NCBI GenBank assembly: GCA_014378715.1
Contig: JACMNE010000037.1
Location: 1 to 61,751 of the forward strand
DNA length: 61,751 bases
Direction of reading: 5' to 3'
Source of the DNA: Microbacteriaceae bacterium
GTDB lineage: Bacteria; Actinomycetota; Actinomycetes; Actinomycetales; Microbacteriaceae
The position numbers were made by a program, and so were the translations under genes. Below, one piece after another: positions 37,183 to 46,492 of the stretch. The first letter of the stretch is position 1. Each line of letters begins with the position of its first letter. Below the pieces are notes generated by a model, which was not told where the DNA came from, searched no databases, and saw nothing but the letters and a program-made list of their open reading frames with translations.

Positions 37183-38016
37183 CCATCCGATGACGAGAAT
37201 CCGGTCATCGACGCCGCCACCACGCCCGCCCCGGGACTCGTGCAGTCCGTCGACCGCGCTCTCGTGATCCTCGAGCTGCTCGCGGCCGACGGAGAGCTCG
37301 GCGTCACCGAGATGGCGAAGACCCTCGACGTGCACAAGTCCACCGTGTCCCGCCTGGTGGCGACCCTCGAGGAGCACGGCCTCGTCGAGCAGGTGTCCGA
37401 CCGCGGCCGGTACCAGCTGGGCCTCGGCATCGTGCGCCTGGCCGGGGCCGCGCGCGGCCGCCTCGACCTCGTCACCGAGAGCCGCGGGCTGACCCGCGCG
37501 CTCGCCGACACCACCGGCGAGACCGTCAACCTCGTGGTGCTCTCCGGCACAGAAGCGCTCTACCTCGACCAGGCCTCGAGCTCCTCCGCCCTGCAGATCC
37601 ACAACTGGCTCGGCAAGCGCAACCCGATGTACGCGACGGCGAACGGGCGGGTGCTGCTGGCGTGGCTGCCCGCAGGCGCCGCGGCCGAGATTCTCGGGCA
37701 TCTCGCGAGCGCGGCCGGCACGTTCCTCGCGCACACCGAGCACACCGTCACCGACCCGGTGCAGCTGCGCGCCGTGCTCGACGAGGTGCGCGAAAGCGGT
37801 TACTCGATCGTCACCGACGAGCTCGAGCTCGGGCTCACAGCGATCGCCGCCCCGATCCGTGGGGCGAGCGGCACCGTCATCGCCTCCCTCTCCATTTCCG
37901 GACCCAGCTTCCGCCTGACCGCCGATCGCCTCGACGCGGCCCTCGAGCCGCTCATCGCGACCGCGGCGGAGATCTCCGCGCGGATGAACTACCACTCGTT
38001 CATGGCGGTCACCTAG
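37180..38016 (+). CDS. IclR family transcriptional regulator (second), likely regulator of the betaine cluster
   Basis: The 278-residue protein has a winged helix (about 20-85; QSVDRALVILELLAADGELG, LDVHKSTVSRLVATLEEHGL) and an IclR effector domain (LGIVRLAGAARGRLDLV, NPMYATANGRVLLAWLP, GYSIVTDELELGLTAIAAPI). It is divergent from purU, with the paired GTTGC sites between them, which is a classic autoregulatory layout. It is the best candidate for binding these sites, but the first IclR protein could also do so. Confidence 0.9.
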   Translation: MPSDDENPVIDAATTPAPGLVQSVDRALVILELLAADGELGVTEMAKTLDVHKSTVSRLVATLEEHGLVEQVSDRGRYQLGLGIVRLAGAARGRLDLVTESRGLTRALADTTGETVNLVVLSGTEALYLDQASSSSALQIHNWLGKRNPMYATANGRVLLAWLPAGAAAEILGHLASAAGTFLAHTEHTVTDPVQLRAVLDEVRESGYSIVTDELELGLTAIAAPIRGASGTVIASLSISGPSFRLTADRLDAALEPLIATAAEISARMNYHSFMAVT

Positions 38017-38123
38017 CCCCTCCGTGGCCAACGGTGCGAATGTGTCGGGCCGGTAACACTTCGATTTCCGCCGAGCGCAAGGCCGGGGATTTGCTTGACG
38101 CGCGCGTCACCAACCCGGAGCAT

Positions 38124-38159
38124 GTTGCATAGAAAGCGACATGGTGCGGAATGTGCAAC
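38124..38159. promoter_or_regulatory. candidate IclR operator upstream of the betaine importer operon
   Basis: GTTGCATA (38124-38131) faces an inverted GTTGCACA (38159-38152). Each has a weaker partner 19 bp along its own strand: GGTGCGGA at 38143 on plus and GTCGCTTT from 38140 on minus. The site is 56-91 bp upstream of the ATPase gene's ATG. Confidence 0.5.
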
Positions 38160-38214
38160 ACCCGCGCCGTGTCGCACCGGTTTCAGCACGGTCTCCGTGC
38201 GGGCAGGAGCGACC

Positions 38215-39303
38215 ATGAGAGCCACGGCACCATCACGCACGCAGCTGGGTGCGCCGCCCGCGACGGGCGGGGCACCGCTGGACTTCGAGGTCAGCAACCT
38301 CTGGAAGGTGTTCGGAGCGGATTCCGCGAGGATCGCCTCCGACGAGTCGATGCGGTCCCACTCCGCCGCCGACATCCTGGCGAGCACCGGCTGCGTCACG
38401 GCCGTGCGCGACCTGAGCTTCAGCGTCGCCCGGGGCGAGGTGTTCGTGGTGATGGGGCTCTCCGGCTCCGGCAAGTCGACCCTCGTGCGCTGCCTCACCC
38501 GGCTGATCGAGCCCACGGCCGGAGCCATCAGCCTCGACGGGCACGACGTGATGGCCTTGAACCCGAAGGAGCTGCGCGAGCTGCGCCGCCGCAAGGTGTC
38601 GATGGTCTTCCAGCACTTCGGCCTCCTGCCGTTCCGCTCGGTGCTCGACAATGTGGCATTCGGCCTCGAGATCCGTGGCATCGGCCCGGCCGAGCGCTAC
38701 GCCACGGCGCGCGAGGTGATCGAGCTCGTCGGCCTGCACGGCTACGAGGCGCGATTCCCCGACCAGCTCTCCGGCGGGATGCAGCAGCGGGTCGGCCTCG
38801 CCCGCGCCCTCGCGGCCGACCCCGACGTGCTCCTGTTCGACGAGCCGTTCTCGGCCCTCGACCCGCTCATCCGCCGCGACATGCAGGCCGAGGTCATCCG
38901 CCTGCACCGCGACATGGGCAAGACGATGGTCTTCATCACCCACGACCTCAACGAGGCGCTCAAGCTCGGCGACCGCATCCTCATCATGCGCAACGGCGAG
39001 CTCGTGCAGATCGGCACCGGCGACGAACTCGTCGGCGCCCCGGCCGACGAGTACGTCGCCGACTTCGTCTCAGATGTCGCGAGGTCCCACGTACTCACCC
39101 TCAAGTGGGTCGTCACCGACGTGCCGCACGACCTGCCGTCGGGGGCGAGCACCCTGCCGGCGAACACGATCATCTCCGACGCCATCCCCGCTGTGCTCGG
39201 CAGCTCGAGCCCGGTGCTCGTCGTCGACGGGGACACCGTGATCGGGGTGGTCGACCGCGACGCCATCCTGCGCGAGGTCGCCGGCGTCCCCCACATCTGC
39301 TGA
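38215..39303 (+). CDS. proV: glycine betaine/proline-type ABC transporter ATP-binding protein
   Basis: The 362-residue ATPase has the ProV/OpuAA arrangement: an N-terminal extension with SNLWKVFG, Walker [10 protein letters not shown] near 79-87, signature [18 protein letters not shown], Walker [15 protein letters not shown], and a C-terminal region like a single CBS pair end ([18 protein letters not shown]). ProV CBS domains sense ionic strength in relatives such as OpuA; here the region is short. ATG 38215 follows AGGAG. The permease gene begins 9 bp downstream. Confidence 0.92.
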   Translation: MRATAPSRTQLGAPPATGGAPLDFEVSNLWKVFGADSARIASDESMRSHSAADILASTGCVTAVRDLSFSVARGEVFVVMGLSGSGKSTLVRCLTRLIEPTAGAISLDGHDVMALNPKELRELRRRKVSMVFQHFGLLPFRSVLDNVAFGLEIRGIGPAERYATAREVIELVGLHGYEARFPDQLSGGMQQRVGLARALAADPDVLLFDEPFSALDPLIRRDMQAEVIRLHRDMGKTMVFITHDLNEALKLGDRILIMRNGELVQIGTGDELVGAPADEYVADFVSDVARSHVLTLKWVVTDVPHDLPSGASTLPANTIISDAIPAVLGSSSPVLVVDGDTVIGVVDRDAILREVAGVPHIC

Positions 39304-39312
39304 GAGACGGTC

Positions 39313-41346
39313 ATGACGACGACTCCGCCGCGGTCCCCCCGCACGCTGGCGACCCGCATCCGCCCCCGCACCTGGCTGATCGTGGGCATCATCGTGGCCT
39401 GGCTCCTCGCCTGGCGGCTGCTCGACGGCCTCTGGACCCTCTCCTTGCAGAGCGCCGAGGTCACGCCTCTGCACCTCTGGCTCAACGAGGTCAACGTCTG
39501 GGTGAGCAACAACCGCGACAGCAACCCCGTGTTCGTGTACCTCTTCGACGGCATCAGGGGGGCGGTCGGGGCGCTCGCCGGGGTATTCATCGCCCTGTTC
39601 GTGAAAACGGATGTCGGCCTCCAGCTGCCCGAGATCGGCTGGCTCGGCGTGGTGGCCCTGGTCACCTGGGTGGCCGCGGCGGTCGGCAACCTGCGGGTCG
39701 CGCTGCTCACCGCCGTCGGCTTCACGGCATTCGGGGTACTCGGCCTCTTCGGCGACGCCATGTGGACCTTCGCCCTCACCCTCACGGCCGTGATCATCTC
39801 CTGCCTCATCGGCATCCCGATCGGTATCTGGGCGGGTCTCAGTCGGCGCGCCGAGGCCGTCGTCACCCCCGTGCTCGACTTCATGCAGACGCTCCCGTCA
39901 TTCGTCTATCTCGCCCCGCTGGCCCTGCTCTTCCTCATCGGGCCGCCATCCGCGGTCATCGCCACCGTGATCTACGCGGCGCCGCCGATCATCCGCCTGA
40001 CCGCCCACGGCATCCGGGCGGGGCCGGCCACGATCGGCGAAGCCGTCGACTCGCTCGGGGCGAACCGCCGCCAGCGGCTGTGGACCACCCTGCTGCCGCT
40101 CGCCCGCAACTCGATCGTCGTCGGCCTCAACCAGACCGTGATGGCCGCTCTCTCGATGGTCACGATCGCTGCGCTCATCGCCGCCCCGGGCCTCGGGCAG
40201 CGGGTGGTGCAGGCGCTCCAGTCGCTCAACGTCGGCAACGCGTTCGTCGCCGGGCTCGCGATCGTCGTCATGGCGATCGTGCTCGACCGGGTCACGACCG
40301 CCGCGAGCCGTCGGGCCGAGATCTCGGCGAGGCACTCCACCGACGCCCGCCGCCGCCGCCGGGTGGTCGCCCTCGGCGCCGGGCTCCTCGTGGTCGTCGG
40401 CGCGGTCTACGCCTCGCGCACCTTCCTCTGGGCAGCCAGGTTCCCCGACGGCCTCAGCATCGGCCCGTGGCTCAGCAGCGTCGTCGGCGGGGCCACCGCC
40501 TGGGTGCAGGGGGCGCTGTCGATCCTGACCGCGAACCTCAAGGACGGCATCACGATCGCGATCATCAACCCGTTCCAGGCGTTGCTGACGGGCTCGCCCT
40601 TTTTCGTCGTCGCCGCGGTCATCCTCGCGATCGCCCTCATCGTCGGGGGTGTGCGCGCCACCGTCGTGTCGGCGCTCTGCCTCGCGCTCGTGATCGCGGT
40701 GGGACTCTGGGAGGACGCCATGGTCACCCTCGGTGCGACCCTCATCGCCACGGTCGTCACAATGGCGATCGGCATCGTGGTCGGGGTCGTGATGGGCAGG
40801 TCCTCCCGCGTCGACCAGTGGCTGCGGCCCGTGCTTGATGCCGCCCAGACGATGCCCGCGTTCGTCTACCTCATCCCCTTCCTCGGCCTCTTCGGCCCGT
40901 CGCGCTTCACCGCGATCGTCGCAGCCGTCATCTACGCCTCCCCGGTCGTGATCAAGATCGTCGCCGAGGGCATCGGCGCCGTCTCCGCCGAGGCCGTGGA
41001 GGCGGCCGAGTCGACGGGGGCGAGCGGATGGCAGACCATCACCAAGGTGCAGCTGCCGCTCGCGGCCGCCTCGATCACCCTCGCGACCAACCAGGGTCTC
41101 ATCTACGTGCTCTCGATGGTCGTGGTCGGCGGGCTCGTCGGCGGGGGAGCGCTCGGCTACGACGTGGTGGCCGGCTTCAGCCAGAGCTCGCTCTTCGGCA
41201 AGGGCCTCGCGGCCGGTGTCGCGATCGTGCTCCTGGGCATCATGCTCGACCGCATCACCAAGTCGGCGACCCAGCGCCGTGTCACCCGGCTTCCCGGCAC
41301 CCGCCGGGCACGCACCAGCACGGCACCGATTCCCGCAGCGCACTAG
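39313..41346 (+). CDS. proW: glycine betaine/proline-type ABC permease with two permease domains in one chain
   Basis: The 677-residue protein carries two BPD_transp_1 domains. The first (about 140-335) has MQTLPSFVYLAPLALLFLIG and EAVDSLGANRRQRLWTTLLPLA; the second (about 470-650) has AQTMPAFVYLIPFLGLFG and EAAESTGASGWQTITKVQLPLA. Both EAA loops are present. Typical ProW proteins are about 280-350 residues with one domain and form homodimers, so this chain may supply both halves. The N-terminal 140 residues add extra membrane helices. It lies between the ATPase and binding-protein genes. Confidence 0.9.
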   Translation: MTTTPPRSPRTLATRIRPRTWLIVGIIVAWLLAWRLLDGLWTLSLQSAEVTPLHLWLNEVNVWVSNNRDSNPVFVYLFDGIRGAVGALAGVFIALFVKTDVGLQLPEIGWLGVVALVTWVAAAVGNLRVALLTAVGFTAFGVLGLFGDAMWTFALTLTAVIISCLIGIPIGIWAGLSRRAEAVVTPVLDFMQTLPSFVYLAPLALLFLIGPPSAVIATVIYAAPPIIRLTAHGIRAGPATIGEAVDSLGANRRQRLWTTLLPLARNSIVVGLNQTVMAALSMVTIAALIAAPGLGQRVVQALQSLNVGNAFVAGLAIVVMAIVLDRVTTAASRRAEISARHSTDARRRRRVVALGAGLLVVVGAVYASRTFLWAARFPDGLSIGPWLSSVVGGATAWVQGALSILTANLKDGITIAIINPFQALLTGSPFFVVAAVILAIALIVGGVRATVVSALCLALVIAVGLWEDAMVTLGATLIATVVTMAIGIVVGVVMGRSSRVDQWLRPVLDAAQTMPAFVYLIPFLGLFGPSRFTAIVAAVIYASPVVIKIVAEGIGAVSAEAVEAAESTGASGWQTITKVQLPLAAASITLATNQGLIYVLSMVVVGGLVGGGALGYDVVAGFSQSSLFGKGLAAGVAIVLLGIMLDRITKSATQRRVTRLPGTRRARTSTAPIPAAH

Positions 41347-41359
41347 GAAAGGACCACCC

Positions 41360-42346
41360 TTGTCTCCACAGCTCACCCCAGCACCACACCGCCGTCGCCG
41401 ACTGATCGGCGGCGCGGCCACCATCGCCGCGTTCGCGCTGCTCGCCAGCGGCTGTTCGAGCTCGCTCAACACCGCCGACGCCGGTTCCTCCGATGAAAGC
41501 GCCTGCGGCACGGTCAACCTCGCCATGAACGACTGGGTCGGCTACACGGCCGACGCCGCCGTCTACACCGCGGTCGCCGAGAAGCAGCTCGGCTGCACGG
41601 TGAACCAGCTGAGCATCACCGAGCAGGTCGCCTGGCAGGGCTTCGCCAACGGCACCGTCGATCTCATCATCGAGAACTGGGGCCATGACGACCTCGCCAA
41701 GACCTACATCACCGATCAGAAGGTCGCGGTCGACGCTGGCCCCACCGGCAACGTCGGGCACATCGGCTGGTATGTGCCGCCGTGGCTCGCGGCCGAGCAC
41801 CCCGACATCCTCGACTGGAACAACCTCAACACGTACGCGAGTGAGTTCACCACGTCGGAGTCGGGCGACCAGGGTCAGCTACTCGACGGCGACCCGTCGT
41901 TCGTCACCAACGACGCCGCCCTCGTCACCAACCTCGCCCTCGACTACACGGTCATCTACTCCGGTTCGGAGGCCGCGCTGATCCAGGCGTTCCGCGCGGC
42001 CGAGGAGAACAAGACGTGGTTGCTCGGCTACTTCTACGAGCCGCAGTGGTTCCTCTCCGAGGTCGCCCTCGAGAAGGTCGCCCTGCCCACCTTCACCGAG
42101 GGCTGTGACGCCGACGCCGCCAAGATCGCCTGCGACTACCCCGACTACACCCTCAACAAGATCATGTCGAAGACCCTCTCTGCCTCCGGCTCGCCCGCCG
42201 CAACCCTCGCGAACAACTTCAGCTGGACCAACGACGACCAGAACCTCGTCGCGAAGTACATCGCGGAGGACGGCATGACCCCCGAGGCTGCCGCCGACAA
42301 GTGGATCGCCGACAACCAGGACGTGGTCGACTCCTGGATCAAGTGA
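41360..42346 (+). CDS. proX: glycine betaine-type ABC substrate-binding lipoprotein
   Basis: The 328-residue product begins at TTG 41360, preceded by AGGAAAGG, and has an Arg-rich n-region, a hydrophobic core (LIGGAATIAAFALLASGC) and lipobox Cys near residue 31. The OpuAC-type domain shows aromatic residues suited to binding quaternary amines (NDWVGYTADA, ENWGHDD, IGWYVPPWLA, YEPQWFLSE). ATG is absent at the start, so TTG is the only sensible choice. It is the last gene of the importer operon and is followed by a hairpin with a T-rich tail. Confidence 0.9.
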   Translation: MSPQLTPAPHRRRRLIGGAATIAAFALLASGCSSSLNTADAGSSDESACGTVNLAMNDWVGYTADAAVYTAVAEKQLGCTVNQLSITEQVAWQGFANGTVDLIIENWGHDDLAKTYITDQKVAVDAGPTGNVGHIGWYVPPWLAAEHPDILDWNNLNTYASEFTTSESGDQGQLLDGDPSFVTNDAALVTNLALDYTVIYSGSEAALIQAFRAAEENKTWLLGYFYEPQWFLSEVALEKVALPTFTEGCDADAAKIACDYPDYTLNKIMSKTLSASGSPAATLANNFSWTNDDQNLVAKYIAEDGMTPEAAADKWIADNQDVVDSWIK

Positions 42347-42395
42347 GCGGATGTCGCGGCTCCCGCCCAGGCAGGGGCCGCGGCCTCACTTTATT
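42343..42395 (+). terminator. terminator after the betaine importer operon
   Basis: CGCGGCTCC (42355-42363) pairs with GGGGCCGCG (42374-42382, one G-T pair), and outer arms GTGAG (42343-42347) and CTCAC (42385-42389) extend the stem. It is followed by TTTATTCCC. It separates the importer from dmgO. Confidence 0.65.
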
Positions 42396-42413
42396 CCCGT
42401 ATTTCCCGGTTTT

Positions 42414-42440
42414 GTTGCGTATAGTGAAGTGAGTTGCACC
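42414..42440 (+). promoter_or_regulatory. candidate IclR operator overlapping the dmgO promoter
   Basis: GTTGCGTA (42414-42421) and GTTGCACC (42433-42440) are direct half-sites spaced 19 bp. The first runs into TATAGT (42420-42425), a good -10 element, so the pair covers -10 to about +8. That position suggests repression in the absence of an inducer. Confidence 0.65.
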
Positions 42441-42475
42441 CAGTGAGACATAGTCCGAGCGAGAGCAGAGTCACG

Positions 42476-44929
42476 ATGACCCCACACGTCCTCATCATCG
42501 GAGGGGGCGTCGTCGGCGCGTCCCTCGCAGACGAGATGACCGCGATGGGCTGGTCCTCGGTGACGGTGGTCGACGCCGGGCAGTTGCCGGCCGCCGGCGG
42601 CTCGAGCTCGCATGCGCCGGGGGTCGTCTTCCAGACCAACGGCACCCGGGTCATGACCGAGCTCGCCCAGTACACCGTCGACAAGCTGAGCGGCCTGGAC
42701 TGGAAGGGCGAGCCCTGCTACCTCGGGGTCGGCGGCCTCGAGATCGCCACCACGCCGCAGCGAGCGGCGGAGCTCACCCGCCGCTTCGGCTATGCCCAGG
42801 CCTGGGGCGTCGACGGAGCCAGGCTCCTCGACCCGGCCGAGACGGTCGCCGCCTGGGACCTGCTCGACCCGCAGTACATCCACGGCGGGCTCTGGGTGCC
42901 CACCGACGGCATCGCCAAGTCGGTGCGGGCCATCGCCGCCCAGCTCGAGAAGGCCGTCTCGCGCGGCGCCACCGTGCTGAGCGGCCACGAGGTGCTCGGG
43001 GTCACCACGAGCGGTGGACGGGTCACCGGGGTCGACACGAACCAGGGCCACCTCGCCGCCGACATCGTGGTCTGCTGCGCCGGCATCTGGGGACCGAAGA
43101 TCGCCGCGATGGTCGACCAGTCCCTGGCCCTGACCCCGCTCGCCCACCAGCTCGCCTGGACCGCGCCGATCGCGGCGCTGAAGGGCCACTCCACCGAGGC
43201 GACCCGCCCGGTGCTCCGGCACCAGGACGCCGCCCTCTACTACCGGGAGCGCGGGGAGGGCCTCGGCATCGGCTCCTACCGGCACCGGGCCATGCCGGTC
43301 GCGCTTGACGAGCTGACCCCGTGGAGCGACACCACCACGGAGCCGTCGATCCTGCCCTTCACCCCGGCCGACTTCGACTTCGCCCTCGAGGAGAGCGCCA
43401 GGATCATCCCGGCCACAGCCGGGGCCACCCTGGACGAGGCCATCAACGGCGTCTTCTCGTTCACCGTCGACAACCTGCCGCTGCTCGGACCGCACGCGAG
43501 CCTGGACGGCTTCTGGTTCGCCGAGGCCGTCTGGGTCACCCACTCCGCCGGCGTCGGGCGGGCGATGGCCGAGTGGATCATCACCGGCCAGTCGAGCTTC
43601 GACCTGCACGCCTGCGACATCAACCGCTTCGAGTCCTTCCAGCTGGCGCCCCGCTTCGTCGAGGCCACCGACAGCCAGAACTTCCTCGAGGTGTACGACA
43701 TCATCCACCCGCTCCAGCCCCGCGAGCACTCCAGGGCGCTGCGCACCTCCCCTTTCTACCCGCGGCAGGTCGAGCTCGGCGGGCAGTTCCTCGAGGCGAG
43801 CGGATGGGAGCGCCCGCAGTGGTACGCCGCGAACGACGCCCTTCTGGCCAGCGACCGCAACACCGGCTGGAACGTCCCGACGCCCGACGCCTGGGCCGGC
43901 CAGAACTGGTCGCCCACGATCGCCGCGGAGGCCGCGATCACCCGAACGGATGTCGCGCTCTACGACATGACGGCGCTCAAGCGCCTCGAGGTGAGCGGCC
44001 GCGGGGCCACCGAGTTCCTGCAGGGTGTGGTCACCGGCAACGTGGGCCGTGCCGTCGGCGCCGTCACCTACTGCCTGATGCTCGGCGAGAACGGCACCAT
44101 CCACTCCGACGTCACCGTGGCCCGCCTCGGCGATGAGCTGTACCAGGTCGGGGCGAACGGGCAGATCGACCTCGACTGGCTCCGGAGGCTGCTCCCGGCT
44201 GATTCGGCCGTGCAGGTGCGCGACACGACCCCCGGCACCTGCTGCATCGGCATCTGGGGCCCGCGGGCGCGCGACGTGGTGCAGTCGCTCACCGACACCG
44301 ACTTCTCCCACGAGGGGTTCGGCTACTTCCGGGCGAAGACCGCCTACCTCGGGCTCGTCGAGGTCACCGCCATGCGGCTCTCCTACGTCGGCGAGCTCGG
44401 CTGGGAGCTGTACTGCACGGCCGACCAGGGCCTCGCCCTCTGGGACACGCTGATGGCGGCTGGCGCCGACCACGGCATCATCGCCGCGGGCCGCGGGGCA
44501 TTCACTGCGCTGCGGCTGGAGAAGGGCTACCGCTCCTTCGGCTCCGACATGACGAACGACCACCTGCCCGCCGATGCCGGCCTCGGATTCGCCGTGCGGA
44601 TGGCGAAGCCGGAGTTCCTCGGGAAGGCGGCGCTCGAGGCATCCGCTGCCCCGACCCAGGCCCTGGCGCTGCTGCTGATCGACGAGCCGGACTCGATCGT
44701 GCTGGGCAGCGAGCCGGTGTTCCTGCCGGGCGGCGAGACGGCCGTCGGCTACGTCACCTCGGCCGCCTACGGATACACCCTCGGGGTGCCGATCGCCTAC
44801 GCCTGGCTGCCCGTCGCCCTCGCCGCCCCCGGCACGGCCATCGAGATCGGCTACTTCGGCAGGCGCATCCCGGCCACCGTCGGCGTCGAGCCGGCGTTCG
44901 ACCCCCAAGGTGAGAGAATCCGATGCTAG
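42476..44929 (+). CDS. dmgO: dimethylglycine oxidase
   Basis: The 817-residue protein closely follows Arthrobacter globiformis DMGO as I remember it, in both length and motifs. The N-terminal FAD domain has [17 protein letters not shown] and [15 protein letters not shown], with His46 at the covalent-flavin position, and [18 protein letters not shown] near the active site. The C-terminal half (about 420-815) is a GcvT-like folate domain with [30 protein letters not shown] and [14 protein letters not shown]. It oxidises dimethylglycine to sarcosine, giving H2O2 and 5,10-methylene-THF. ATG 42476 is chosen over 42434 from the FAD motif position. It overlaps soxB by 7 bp. Confidence 0.93.
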   Translation: MTPHVLIIGGGVVGASLADEMTAMGWSSVTVVDAGQLPAAGGSSSHAPGVVFQTNGTRVMTELAQYTVDKLSGLDWKGEPCYLGVGGLEIATTPQRAAELTRRFGYAQAWGVDGARLLDPAETVAAWDLLDPQYIHGGLWVPTDGIAKSVRAIAAQLEKAVSRGATVLSGHEVLGVTTSGGRVTGVDTNQGHLAADIVVCCAGIWGPKIAAMVDQSLALTPLAHQLAWTAPIAALKGHSTEATRPVLRHQDAALYYRERGEGLGIGSYRHRAMPVALDELTPWSDTTTEPSILPFTPADFDFALEESARIIPATAGATLDEAINGVFSFTVDNLPLLGPHASLDGFWFAEAVWVTHSAGVGRAMAEWIITGQSSFDLHACDINRFESFQLAPRFVEATDSQNFLEVYDIIHPLQPREHSRALRTSPFYPRQVELGGQFLEASGWERPQWYAANDALLASDRNTGWNVPTPDAWAGQNWSPTIAAEAAITRTDVALYDMTALKRLEVSGRGATEFLQGVVTGNVGRAVGAVTYCLMLGENGTIHSDVTVARLGDELYQVGANGQIDLDWLRRLLPADSAVQVRDTTPGTCCIGIWGPRARDVVQSLTDTDFSHEGFGYFRAKTAYLGLVEVTAMRLSYVGELGWELYCTADQGLALWDTLMAAGADHGIIAAGRGAFTALRLEKGYRSFGSDMTNDHLPADAGLGFAVRMAKPEFLGKAALEASAAPTQALALLLIDEPDSIVLGSEPVFLPGGETAVGYVTSAAYGYTLGVPIAYAWLPVALAAPGTAIEIGYFGRRIPATVGVEPAFDPQGERIRC

Positions 44930-46167
44930 ACACGACACCAGGCACGGCTCCCGGTGCGGCGCTGCCCGACCACCCCGACTTCCTCTGGCGCAACCCCGAC
45001 CCGAAGAAGGTCTACGACGTGGTCATCGTCGGGGGAGGGGGGCACGGCATTGCCACCGCCTACTACCTCGCCTCCCGCTACGGCATCACGAACGTGGCCG
45101 TGCTCGAGAAGGGCTGGCTCGCCGGGGGCAACATGGCGCGCAACACCACCATCATCCGCTCGAACTACCTCTGGGACGAGAGCTCGGGCATCTACGAGCA
45201 CTCGCTCAAGATGTGGGAGGGGCTCGAGGAGGACCTCGGCTACCCGCTGCTGTTCAGTCAGCGCGGGGTGCTCAACCTCGCCCACTCGCTGCAGGACGTG
45301 CGCGACAGCAAGCGCAGGGTGAACGCCAACGTGCTCAATGGGGTCGACGCGGAGTGGGTCGACGCGGACGGCGTGAAGGAGCTCTGCCCGATCGTCAACA
45401 TCTCACCCGACGTGCGCTACCCCGTGCTCGGGGCGACCTACCAGCCGCGGGCCGGCATCGCCAAGCACGACTACGTGGCCTGGGGCTACGCGCGGGCGGC
45501 CTCCGCCCTCGGGGTTGACCTCATCCAGAACTGCGAGGTTACCGGCCTCGACGTGCGGGGCGGTCGGGTCGTCGGCGTGCAGACGAACCGCGGCACGATC
45601 GCCGCGGGCAAGGTGGCGCTCGCCGCAGCCGGCCACAGCTCCGTCGTCGCGGGGTTCGCCGGCATCCGCCTGCCCCTGCAGTCGCACCCGCTGCAGGCGC
45701 TCGTCTCCGAGCTGCTCGAGCCCGTGCACCCGACCGTCGTGATGTCGAACGCGGTGCACGTCTACGTGTCGCAGGCGCACAAGGGGGAGCTCGTGATGGG
45801 CGCCGGCGTCGACAGCTACAACGGCTTCGGCCAGCGCGGCGCCTTCCACATCATCGAGCGGCAGATGTCGGCGGCGATCGAGCTGTTCCCGGTCTTCGCC
45901 CGCGCCCACCTCCTGCGCACCTGGGGCGGGATCGTCGATGTGACCCCTGACGCCTCGCCCATCGTCTCGCTCACCGATGTCTCCGGCCTCTACCTCAATT
46001 GCGGCTGGGGCACGGGCGGGTTCAAGGCCACGCCGGGCGTCGGCGACACGTTCGCCGCCACAATCGCGAACGACGCGCCACATCCGCTCGTCGCGGCGTT
46101 CACCCTCGACCGGTTCCGCACCGGCGCCCTGGTCGACGAGCACGGCGCCGCCGCGGTCGCGCACTGA
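44923..46167 (+). CDS. soxB: sarcosine oxidase subunit beta
   Basis: SoxB carries the FAD and covalent FMN catalytic site of heterotetrameric sarcosine oxidase, which oxidises sarcosine to glycine. The 414-residue product shows [55 protein letters not shown] and [16 protein letters not shown]. It overlaps dmgO by 7 bp, linking the two successive demethylation steps. soxD begins 28 bp after its stop. Confidence 0.95.
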   Translation: MLDTTPGTAPGAALPDHPDFLWRNPDPKKVYDVVIVGGGGHGIATAYYLASRYGITNVAVLEKGWLAGGNMARNTTIIRSNYLWDESSGIYEHSLKMWEGLEEDLGYPLLFSQRGVLNLAHSLQDVRDSKRRVNANVLNGVDAEWVDADGVKELCPIVNISPDVRYPVLGATYQPRAGIAKHDYVAWGYARAASALGVDLIQNCEVTGLDVRGGRVVGVQTNRGTIAAGKVALAAAGHSSVVAGFAGIRLPLQSHPLQALVSELLEPVHPTVVMSNAVHVYVSQAHKGELVMGAGVDSYNGFGQRGAFHIIERQMSAAIELFPVFARAHLLRTWGGIVDVTPDASPIVSLTDVSGLYLNCGWGTGGFKATPGVGDTFAATIANDAPHPLVAAFTLDRFRTGALVDEHGAAAVAH

Positions 46168-46195
46168 TGATGACAACTTCCAGAACGGTGGCGAC

Positions 46196-46492
46196 ATGCA
46201 GCTGATCGAGTGTCCGAACTGCGGCAAGCGCGAGGAGATCGAGTTCCACTACGGCGGTCAGGCGCACATCGCCTACCCGGAGGACCCGGCCGCCACCACT
46301 GACCACGAGTGGAGCGACTACCTCTTCTTCCGCGACAACCCGAAGGGGCCGTTCGCCGAGCGCTGGTACCACGGCGGTGGGTGCCGGCGCTGGTTCAACG
46401 CCGTGCGCGACACCACCAGCTACCGTTTCCTCGCCGTCTATCAGCCGGGCGAGCGGATGCCGGCGCTGCCAGGCACCAGGGTCACCCGATGA
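46196..46492 (+). CDS. soxD: sarcosine oxidase subunit delta
   Basis: The 98-residue protein is the zinc-binding delta subunit. It starts MQLIECPNCGKREEIEFHYGG (read as two parts, CPNC near 6-9 and the His further on) and has WYHGGGCRRWFNAVRDT with the further Cys ligand. The frame is open upstream into soxB, but ATG 46196 is the family start. Its stop overlaps the soxA start (ATGA). Confidence 0.94.
   Translation: MQLIECPNCGKREEIEFHYGGQAHIAYPEDPAATTDHEWSDYLFFRDNPKGPFAERWYHGGGCRRWFNAVRDTTSYRFLAVYQPGERMPALPGTRVTR

Noticed and set aside
42386-44938. An 850-codon minus-strand frame opposite dmgO.
   Set aside because: It is antisense to a confident dimethylglycine oxidase and shows no recognisable domain.
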